From Dryobates pubescens (Eukaryota > Chordata > Aves > Piciformes > Picidae): 64,000 nt of DNA. Shown one piece after another: positions 52,761-62,098 of this stretch. The position numbers and the translations under genes were made by a program. The notes below the pieces were generated by a model. That model worked only from the letters and a program-made list of their open reading frames with translations, searched no databases and had not been told where the DNA came from. Position 1 is the stretch's first letter. Every line of letters starts with the position of its first letter. Where the stretch lies: contig NC_071646.1 of NCBI RefSeq assembly GCF_014839835.1, forward strand, positions 992,001 to 1,056,000. The letters run 5' to 3'.

Positions 52761-53431
52761 AAGGCTGGGGGGGGACGACACTTGGAGAACAAAATTCACA
52801 GCCCCGACAACCCCAAAAGGGACTCAAAGCCCTTTTCCAAGTGAGGCTTTCGACTCCCAGTGGAACTCTCAGCGCCCAGACTCCGCACCCGGATGGTGCC
52901 AATAGGATCGACTCCTTTCCAGCCCTGTGCCACTCCTGCTGTGCCCCACGGGCTCCCTCCTGGCCAGAAATGCCTTTACCTTTCCCAGGGGTCTTACTCA
53001 GAGCTCTTTGCTCCGGGGATCGGGGGCTCTCCCCGAGAATCCCTCGGTGCGGGCTCGGAGCTCCTGCGATCCCGCGGAGCGGTCGAGGTCCTAGAGCAGT
53101 GTCCCGGCTGGGGATGCCAACCAAATCCTCTTCCCCAAAACAGGAATAAATCAACCTCTTAACACCAAGGCAGCGTTAAGAAGCAGGCATTGCTGCGCGG
53201 CGGGCTGCACGGCGGATCGCTCCGGCAAGCACGCACCCGGCAGGCTTCCAGCAGCGCTGGCTTTAATTGTGCGGCTGATTTGCATATTCATCACAGGTCC
53301 CAGCGCTTGTCCCCTCTCTTCCCCCCCGCCAGGGTCTTTCAGGGCTCCTCTGGTGGCCTCTGGTGGTCGTTTGGAGATTGTCCTCCGGTTGAACTCTTTT
53401 CATCTTCTTCTGGGGGTTTATCATAGAAGGT

Positions 53432-53668
53432 TGGAAGAGAATTTTGAGATCTTCCAAGCCCAAATCGCTCGCCCGGAGGGAACAATTGCAGCGCCGCCGC
53501 TGAGCCGCTGCCACGGAACCGCGTCCCGCAGCGCCGCATCCCCGCGTCTCGAACACCTCCAAGGGGCGGTGACTCCACACCCCCCCTGCACAGCAGCCCT
53601 GCGCCGGTGCTCGATGACCCTTTCCGTGAAGACCTTCTTCCTAACCCTCGTTCCCAAGGCCGGTGCCC
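53432..53668 (-). mobile_element. CR1 LINE 3' fragment
   Basis: Reverse CR1 (AGAAGGTTGGAAGAGAATTT, then CGAACACCTCCAAGGGGCGG), immediately abutting the end of the retroviral remnant. Confidence 0.85.
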
Positions 53669-53847
53669 AACAGGGAGGTTTTGTGACCTTCTTTCCGATA
53701 AGGTTTCCCTCCTCGTGGCATTTCCTTTATCTCAGACCAGATGTGTGCTGCACTACAGCTCCGACTGATGTCACATGAGGAGGGGGTGTCCACACCACGA
53801 GTGTGCAGGAGCAGTGGTGTTCCTGATGCCAGAGAATTAGGAGCTAA

Positions 53848-53878
53848 AGAAGGCTTGATTGATTGATTGATTGATTGG
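53848..53878. repeat. TTGA tetranucleotide repeat
   Basis: About seven copies of TTGA/GATT at the edge of the adjoining LTR-like segment. Confidence 0.9.
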
Positions 53879-53879
53879 G

Positions 53880-54222
53880 GGCAGCTGAGTGGGCAATATA
53901 AATATCCTTAACATTTATTGCTTGAGAAAACAGGATGAGAGCGTGTGAGATGTAAGGCTTCATTGCTTGACTGCTTGCACAAAGAGGATGAGAAGATGCA
54001 AGGATATATCGTGATAAGGGAGAAACTGCTTGCAAGGTGCAGGGCTATCGTGATAATGGAGAAATTGCTTGCAAAACAAGCCAAGGAGCCCGGGGAGCAT
54101 GTGCGAGGAAGAAAGGTGAAAAGTTCATCTCTGAGGAAGACGACTTGCTTCATCCTGCACGACCACCACACGACCACCAGAGAACGCTGCGCGAGCGGAC
54201 CTCAAGCTCATTATAACATGAG
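53880..54222 (+). mobile_element. partial LTR-like remnant, opposite orientation
   Basis: Carries the family block GAAGACGACTTGCTTCATCC followed by CGACCACCAGAG and CATTATAACATG, on the plus strand, so opposite to the three other LTR-like copies. Boundaries are approximate. Confidence 0.6.
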
Positions 54223-54407
54223 GCAGGACCAGGAAATGAAGATGCACAGGCGGGTTGTGGAGCTCGCTGCCTGTGTACCAGTGCAGGGAAGCAAGAGGGC
54301 AATTAGCGCGGCTGAAGCTGCGCATGCTGAGGAGGATCCCCCATCCCCATGCGCCTCAGCACCTACTTCACAACTTCTGAGCTGTGGAGTTTTTCCGCAG
54401 ACCATTC

Positions 54408-54822
54408 CCATGCCAGGCAGGCAGGGGGTGCCCACCCCCAAGTGTGCAAGCCCAAGCGCTGTCCCACTCCATGCCAGGCAGGCAGGGGGTGCCCACCCCC
54501 AAGTGTGCAAGCCCAGCGCTGTCCTCCTCCATGCCAGGCAGGCAGGGGGTGCCCACCCCCAAGTGTGCAAGCCCAGCGCTGTCCCCCTCCATGCCAGGCA
54601 GGCAGGGGGTGCCCACCCCCGCAGTGTGCAAGCCCAGCGCTGTTCCCCTCCATGCCAGGCAGGCAGGGGGTGCCCACCCCCAAGTGTGCAAGCCCAGCGC
54701 TGTCCCCCTCCATGCCAGGCAGGCAGGGGGTGCCCACCCCCAAGTGTGCAAGCCCAGCGCTGTCCCCCTCCATGCCAGGCAGGCAGGGGGTGCCCACCCC
54801 CAAGTGTGCAAGCCCAGCGCTC
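54408..54822. repeat. 60-bp minisatellite with internal hairpin, seven copies
   Basis: Seven nearly identical 60-61-bp units (TGCCAGGCAGGCAGGGGGTG, CCCACCCCCAAGTGTGCAAG, CCCAGCGCTGTCC). Each unit holds a perfect inverted repeat GGGGGTG-CC-CACCCCC. The unit length is a multiple of three, so frames stay open on both strands without coding meaning. The array ends about 125 bp before the TOMM6 start codon. Confidence 0.95.
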
Positions 54823-54859
54823 TCGTCGCGTCCCCCCTGGCTGCCTATGAGCAGCGCCC

Positions 54860-55320
54860 CAGGGCTGCGCATGGAGCGGAGCGCTCGCGGCGTGGCGCGC
54901 CGGAAGTGACGTCATCGCGCGGCGCCCCGGAGCGGGACAGAGGGCAGCATGGCGGCGGCGGCGGCGGCAGCAGCGGCGGCGGCGACGCCGGCGGGACCCG
55001 GGACCGCGCCGCAGGGGTTGCGGGGGTGGCTGCGGAGCGCCTACCGCTTCGCCACCGACCGCAATGACTTCCGAAGGTGGGTGGGAGCGGGGTCGGGCAG
55101 CCGGCAGGAGCGGGGTCGCGCCGGGCAGGGCCGCGGGAGGGAGCGCGGGAAAAAGCCAGCGGGGCCGCTTGCTCTTGCAGGAACCTCCTGGTGAACCTGG
55201 GGCTCTTCGCCGCTGGAGTCTGGGTCGCTCGGAACCTGACGGATATCGACCTGATGGCCCCGCAACCCGTCCCGTAGCTGCGGTGAGTGCTCGGGGCGCG
55301 CTAAGAGGCCGCGGGGACAA
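54860..55320 (+). promoter_or_regulatory. TOMM6: TOMM6 CpG island with ETS/CRE composite site
   Basis: At 54899-54915 the promoter reads GCCGGAAGTGACGTCATCG: an ETS/GABP-type CCGGAAGT overlapping a perfect CRE palindrome TGACGTCA. It lies about 35 bp before the start codon. Both elements are typical of housekeeping and nuclear-encoded mitochondrial genes. Confidence 0.85.
54949..55277 (+). CDS. TOMM6: Mitochondrial import receptor subunit TOM6 homolog
   Basis: Two coding exons, 54949-55076 and 55181-55277, join in phase to give 74 codons, the same length as human TOMM6. The N-terminus is an alanine run from a GCG repeat. The conserved core follows: WLRSAYRFATDRNDFRRNL, then a single transmembrane segment (LVNLGLFAAGVWVARNL) and DIDLMAPQP. 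Tom6 is a small tail-anchored protein of the outer mitochondrial membrane that stabilises the TOM import pore around Tom40. A further donor (GCG|GTGAGT, 55283/55284) just after the stop suggests a third, noncoding exon. The gene faces away from the LTR cluster and converges on USP49. Confidence 0.96.
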
Positions 55321-55483
55321 GGACCGGGAGCGGCTGCTGTAGAAACCGGCGCCAGGCAGCGGTGGCCGCAGGCGCTGGCAGAACCCCCCGCGAAGCATGG
55401 CACGGGAGGGGTCCCGGGAAGGGAAGGTTGGCAAATAACAGGTAACGGAGGCAGAAGGTTTAGCGAGGTCAGTTGTGGCAAGT

Positions 55484-55735
55484 CAAGGGGGGAGGGTTTG
55501 AAACGAAGAGAGGGAGATTCAGAGTGGGGAGGTGGAAACGTTTGACACCAAGGGTGGTGAGACGCTGGCCCAGAGAGATGGGTGATGCTCCATCCCTGAA
55601 ACTATTGCAGGTCGTTTGGGGCTCTGAGCGACCTGCTCTAGTTGCAGATGTCCCTGCTGACTGCAGGGAGTTTGGACTGGATGAGCTTTAAAGATCCCTT
55701 CACACCCAAGCCAGTCTTGGGATGCTGTGATGATG
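55484..55735 (+). mobile_element. CR1 LINE 3' fragment
   Basis: Sense CR1 (ACCAAGGGTGGTGAGACGCT, then AAAGATCCCTTCACACCCAA) in the probable 3' intron of TOMM6. Confidence 0.9.
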
Positions 55736-56150
55736 AGCTACAAGAGGGACTAAATCCCGAGCCCACCCTGGAACCAGGAGAACTAAAACCCGGAGCTCTA
55801 GAGCCACACAGCAGCAGACTCAGCTGGAAACAGCCTTGTCTCACTCTGCTCCATTGCTGCCCTAGGAAGGAGGAGAGCTGCAAGGGAGAAGAGCTCGCCC
55901 CTGCCCCAGGAGGACCGGAAGGGATCGCCTTCAGGCGCCACCAGCAGGAGCCCCTCCTCTTCTCCTTCTCTGGGAGCTGCTACTCGCACTTTAAAGCTGC
56001 CCTGCTTGAAGCAGTGACACTGGGGGGGAGGGGTGGGGGGTGGGGAGAAGCTTTTCAGTGTGAGGAGGAGGAGGAGGAGAATGCCTTTTCCATTCTGCAG
56101 GGCACAGTGAGAATGACTTTCTGGAGGGGGTGAGGCCCTTGTGCCTGCAG

Positions 56151-56215
56151 GTTTCTTCTGGAGCTCTCCCAGCCCCACCCCCCCTGGCTGTGTATTAAAG
56201 AATGGCACAACCCAC
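56151..56215 (+). other. TOMM6: candidate noncoding 3' exon of TOMM6
   Basis: An acceptor (GTGCCTGCAG) at 56150 is followed by an ATTAAA polyadenylation signal at 56195-56200. Together with the donor at 55283 this would make a three-exon TOMM6 transcript, as I recall for mammals. Confidence 0.45.
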
Positions 56216-59200
56216 TGGCAGCTCAGGCCTTGTGTGTTTGCTTTTTAATAAGAAAAGTTCAGCTTACAAAAACCAAGGTGTAAAAAGAGTAAAGATTTAC
56301 CAAAAGAATCATCAAAACATGATTTGTATTCTCACACCCCAAAGACAAAAGGAAGGAGCCCAGGGCCTGGCTCTGCAGGCCCAGGACCCTTCTGCTACTC
56401 GCTCAAAGGAAAGAACAAAACTCTGACGAGCCCTAAGGTAAACTTCTCTAACCACCAGAGGGTTTCCTGGGGGCAATGGCTGGATGGGATAAAGCTGGGA
56501 GCTGGCAAGGAATGCTGACTGGGTGTGGGAAGGAGAAGCCATTTGGTGTTGCATAGCATTTAGTGCCCTGGACTGGGACTGCAGCTTGCCCTGGAGGACT
56601 TAACTCTGAAGCCTGGCTGTGGGTGGTGAGGCTGTTCAGGGGGAACAAAGCCCCAGGTGAGGCTCTTTGGGAGGGACAAAGCACCATGTGAGGCTGCTTG
56701 AGGGGACAGAGTCCTACATGAGGCTGTTTGGGGGAGACAAAGCCCCAGGTGAGGCTGCCTGGGAGGGTCAGTGCCCCATGCCAGGCAGGAGCTGTGGCTG
56801 ATTTATTCAACAGCTTCTTGAAGCAGAGCAGAAGAATTCCCCAGGCCTGAGGGATGTGGCAGCAGGACTGCAACATGGCTTCAGATTCTTTGGACAGTTC
56901 CACACAGGGTTTTAGTTTAAGACATTCTTATGTGGTGCTGCCTCCATGCTTGTGACCCAAAACTGCCCTCTGCTACCTGCCCCAGAGAGGAACTCAGTTC
57001 CCTGCCTGCTAAAGACCCTTCAGACCTGCAGGTGTTTGAACATCCTGGGAAGGAAGGAAGTGCTTTTGAAGCCTGCATGCTGCAAGTTATGCAGACAGGG
57101 TTTCTGCAGGAAAAGAGGATTAATTAGAACATGAAGTCATTTTATGGTTAATCTTTGTTTTGATTAAGATCAACACTAATCTCCTCCTGGGGCCTGGGTT
57201 CAGGCAGAGGGCAGTGCAGTTAAGTCCCTGAGGCTGCCACAGGTGACTTGCTGGATGCTGTCCTAGCAAACCTCCACTCCAGGCAAAGCTGCTGAGCCCA
57301 CGATTAGGGGCAGCCTGCTCACCCCAACAGCCTGCCAGAGGCATGCACTCAATAATTGGATTCCCTCCTCACTGGCTGCTGCCTGGGAGTGTCCTTGGAG
57401 CAAAGGCAGCCCCATGCAGGAGCAGGGCCTGGGCAACATCAGCTTAAGTCATTAGTGACGCAAGCACCAGCAACTGGAAGCAGAAGTGAGGCTGGGCTGG
57501 CTTCAGCTCCCCCAGCACTCACTGGCCCAGCACCAGACCCACCCCAGCTCCAGCCTGGCTCCTCAGGGCAGCATTTCCCTCCTGTTTCCACGCAGGGATT
57601 TCACACTGAGGGGAAAACTGCTCATCTGCTCTGCAGCCTCTGCCAGCAGCAGCCCTCCAGCAGCCTGAACTCGGAGCAGGATTACTTGGAAGTGCTAAAG
57701 ATTAGCTTTAATTCTGCCCTTACTCAAGGCAAGAGTGAAGCTTGCAGGGCATTAGCAGCAGCAGGGTGTCCCCAGCAGCATCCTGCCCCGGTCCAGCACT
57801 CCCTAAAGGAGCTCACCCTGGCAGCACTCCCCTCTGAGAAGCCATCTGATGTTTCTAAGCTGTCTTTAATGATACATTTATTCATTTGTTATGGAAAGGC
57901 AGAGCTGTAAAAGGGTTCTGAAAGCAAGCTCTGCTTGCTCCCTTCCTGTCAGCTGAGCACTGGGTGTACAGAAGGAGAGTTTGTGCCTGCTTCACCAAAG
58001 CTGAAACTAAGCAGGGAGTAACTGAGACCTAATTCTCCTTCAGATGGGCTCTGGGTTGCCAGTGGTTAGGTTACTGTCATCTACACACCTGGTGAACCAG
58101 GTGCAGACTTGGTTTTCACATGGGAGTAGGAAACAGCCTCAAGGGGCAGGCCTGGTAAGGTCAGTTGATAAATGTGAGGGGAGTGAAGGTGACTCTGGCT
58201 GTGAAAATGCCACTGCTGGGTGAGAGCTGGGGGCTTGTGCAGCCCTAACCCTGTGTGGAGGAGAAGGAGACCCAGAGGTGGTCATCCTCATCTGCCTGTG
58301 GTGCCATTCCTGGTGCACAGCCCCAGGCTGCCTGTGCTCTCACACAGCCCTTAGCCTTGTCTGGCCACACAAGTGGCACTGGTTGCCCTACCACAGCTGC
58401 AAGCAGTCCAGGGTATCCTCAGGGGATGGATGTGGTTATCCCAGGACACAGCCACTGAGGGGAGGGAGTGGTAGTGGTTCTTTAGCAGGAGCAACACTCA
58501 GCAGCCTCACACCCTCAGGCAGCTGCCACAGCAAGGGGCTGTGGAGCAGGAACAGGAACAGCAGGAGGCCTTTCCTACTACAGGTCCCACCGGGTCCTGC
58601 TCTGACAGGCCAGGGCACAGCTCTTCAGCAGGGACAAGGAGCAAGGCCACCACCTGCCACCACTACTGGGAAGGTGTTCTCGAGACTAAAAGTCACCAAA
58701 TCAGGTAAAGTCAGCACCTGTGGCATCTCCTTCCTCACTTCCAGGCAGCCAGAGTGCTGACAGTGCCATTGTGGGCTTGAAGGAGGCAGCTCCTCTTTAG
58801 AAGTTGAGAATCTGGGGTCCTGTTCCTTAGGAACTGTAGACTCTGCTGGGGAAGCAGCAGTTCTGCCAGGCTGAAGCTACTGAGCAGAGAAAGTTTGTGC
58901 CACAACACCAAGGGGAGGTGGCTGACAATGAGGCTGGCTTTGGATTTGGTTCACAGCCATGGCCTGCAAAACAGGCAGTCCTGTGACACCCCTGATCAGA
59001 TGCTTCCTGTCCCTTCTAAACTTAGATCCCAGCTCACTGCTCTGCTTGGCTTTGGTTTTGCTGCTCCTTTTCGTTCAGCCCAGCTCCTTCCCTGCCCCCA
59101 GCCTGCAGAAAACCAGAAGCACAGCAGCTCAGGAAGGACCCTGGGGGTACACACACTGCTCAAGCTGTCTGTGTGGTGGCAGCAGCAGAGCCTAAACCTG

Positions 59201-62098
59201 GAATTAGTCTCCCATCAATGTAGAGCAGGATTTGAAGCTGTGCCACAGGAAGGAGGGACAAAAGTTGCTCTGGAGGCTGCCACTTGCCAGGCACACACTC
59301 GAGCAGGCTCCACTGTCATTGTGAGTGGAATGTTCATCTTCCTGATGGAGAGAGGCAACATCCAGTCAGAATTTCTGGCAGCCAGGACACTATATAACAG
59401 TGCCCAGCAGGAAGGGAGCACTGGACTTGTGCTTAGAGTAAAGAAGCCCTGGGGCAGCAGACAAATAGCAACCAAACAGCACACAAAATGCCATACACTA
59501 TCGCTTCCAAACCAAAGCTGAGTCTGACAGGAACCTCTCACAGTGCTGCAAAAAAGCCAAGTTTATTTACTTGGAAGTGGAAATCCCTTCCTCCCCTGTC
59601 AGGGCAATCACTTCTCTGCCTGCAGAACCTCCTCCTCTCTCAGCACAGCTGACCTGAGGCGGGGAAGCTGCTGAGGGCGGCAGGCAAGATCTGCCTGGGC
59701 AGGGGGAGGTGGCAGTGGCTGCAGGAGCTCGCCCAGCTCCCCTCAGCTGGAGGACTACCTGAATTCAAACATTAATGTAAAAAAACCCAACAAACCAACA
59801 AACTCACTCAGTCAAAAGATGAGCACTGGTGGTGAAGAGCCTTGGCTCACTGCAGGAACAGCTCAGGCTGCAGCAGGCTTTGATCCGTGGTGTAGAGCCA
59901 GCGCGGCTCAGCCAGCGGGGGTCAGAGCAAACCACGGCTGCCTCTCACCCTCTGAACGGGTGGGCAGGCCTGGAAGGACAGATGCAGGGGGAAAGCAACA
60001 CTTTCCCCTTCCACCCAGATGAAAAAGGCCATGTGAAGCATGATCTTTCCTCTTCTTTTCCAGACAGAGAGTTTGTTTTGCTCTGGCAAAGAATCCAGCG
60101 TGCCTCCGGGACAGACGAGCCCTGGGCCTCTCAGGAACACCAACCCCTACCAGAGCTCAGTGCCCCTGCAGCCAGCAGCCAGAGGGACTTCCATTTGATC
60201 TCCTGTTGCTTTGTGGTTACTTTTCAGTGACTGGCAGCAGCACACACACACAAATGCCCTCCCTCAGGAATTCCACAGATAAACCTTCACAGGAAGTCCT
60301 TCCAGACCCAGCCAAGCACTTCCCACAGGGCTCTTTCAGACTGCCTCTTCTCCTCCAAAAAAATCAGGAGCATTGTGAGCTCTGTCCAAAAGACAGCTTC
60401 TGGGGGCTCAGAAAGCTGCTCAGACATACCAGGAATGGGAAACTTTAAGGGCAGAGCAGACCCAAATGACCCAAACTGGCTGTTTCCTGCTTGCTGTGCT
60501 CATCTCTGGGGGGAGGAGGTGATTAAGAGCAGCCAAAGTAAGGGACACAAACTTGCCCATAAGGCAGGAGACTAAAAGTTGTCACAGAGGCAGTGGGAAG
60601 AGAGGAAAGGGATTTGGGAAACTCACTTCCTCACAGCCTGCCTGTGTGTGATGGGCAAAGGTTGCCAAGGATAGGAGAGGGAGGCAGAGCAAGGAGCTGT
60701 GAGAACCTCTCTGCCTGCAAATGGAACCAATGTGTCTGAAGAACCTCAAGGCTCAGAGCACTTCACCACTTTTTAACAAAACCCAAACCAAGACCAAAAG
60801 CCATCCTGGCTCTCTGCAGTTAGAGAGTCAGATCTGATCAGAACATGGAATGTGAACAGCCAGCCCCACCCCAAACACCTGAGGAGCAACTGCAGGCTGA
60901 GCAGGGGCTAGGAACAGCCAACTAAGGCCCTGTGTTTGTCCCAGAGCTCTAAACTCAAGGTGGTTACAGACACTGTGGCAGCCTTTCAAACTCAGCATGG
61001 ATCTGGAGACTGAAATACATTCCTTCCCTTTCTGTCCCAGCAGCAATAGAGACTTCCCAGGCTGCCTTCAGTGAGGCTGAGCCTTGAATGAACATTTCCA
61101 CTACAGAACCAGTGACAGAAGCCAGCTCCAGCTCCCACCACCGTGGTACCGCCACCACCCCGCTCCTCTGAGCAGAACAAGCCACACTTGTCACAAAGTG
61201 GCTCCCACACCACCCACTTCTCACCCAGCTGCACAAGACAGGCCTCAGACTTCTTCCTGACCCTGCTGGCCAAGTGATGCCAGCAGGAGCCTGTGGTATC
61301 AGCTTTGTTTTTGCTGCCACTGTAAACAGACACGAGACACAGGAACATTCTTGCTTTATCACAGGGGGGTTGTTTCTGAACACACTTCCTTCAGGGCAGA
61401 ACTGGTTGAAAATCACACTCCCAGTGAATCTAGCTGCCAATTCAGTTCAGCCCAGAGAACAAACCATCAAGCACACACACAGCCCCAGGAACACTGACAG
61501 AAAGAGCTGCAGACAGAGCTTGCCAGCTGTGGGCTGGCCCTCAACTGATGGCAAAGAAATGGGTGTCATGGAGATGGCTGAGGCCTGGGGGAGTATTTTC
61601 TCTGGTGGAAGAATGTGAAACATTTCTCCAGCTCTCAGGGCAGTCAGCTCCTATCCAACAACCCTTCAGATGAACACCTGGGTGGCTGTGGGACTCAAAG
61701 CCTGGAAACCTGAGTGGCAATTAAAGGGGAGGGGACTGTACCTGTTCCTTCTGGATTTTTATCAGCATTACTAGGTACAGAAGGGCTTTTGAAGCTTCTG
61801 TCTCCTGCTTGTGCTCCTTTGTTACACTCCTTTTTGCTATCAGATGAGGGAATACAGAGCATCAAACTTCCTCCTTGCATTTTGTCAGCAGAACTCCACA
61901 GCAAGAGGCTTTCAGAACACGACTCTGCCTCCAGTCTCACATCTCAGAACCACCCAGCTCCAGATGCTTTCCACACCCTGGCTGGCAACCATGATGCTCT
62001 GATCCCCTTCCTGCAGCCAGCCTTCGTTGGTGTTTTCCTACAAGGAGGAAAGATGGAAATGCCCAAGGGTTTGAAAGGCGAGTCACAGAGCTGCCCCG
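56216..62098 (-). other. USP49 3' UTR and/or intergenic sequence
   Basis: No coding exon, CR1 copy or array is recognised over nearly 6 kb, which is unusual for this window. On the minus strand AATAAA occurs at about 59562-59567, 57876-57881 and 56806-56811, so USP49 may have a 3' UTR of 2.5 kb or longer. Which signal is used cannot be told from sequence alone. Confidence 0.4.

Larger units (their letters stand above)
51150..53430 (-). mobile_element. endogenous retrovirus remnant with gag-like region
   Basis: Read on the minus strand: an upstream LTR-like segment (about 53430-53140), a leader, a gag-like region (about 52281-51530) whose N-terminal part looks like a retroviral matrix domain, then an LTR-like segment (to about 51150) with a GCAATAAACC polyadenylation signal. 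Both LTR-like segments share a GCCTGCTTCTT motif followed by TGTTAAGAGG. No pol or env is seen, so most of the internal part is absent. The element is broken. Its gag-like part is still readable, suggesting an age well short of the oldest CR1 copies, but the two LTR segments are clearly diverged. Confidence 0.75.

Noticed and set aside
54211-55434. 407-codon minus-strand frame with repeated GLAHLGVGTPCLPGME units
   Set aside because: It is the 60-bp minisatellite read in a frame that stays open because 60 is a multiple of three; it also runs antisense through TOMM6.
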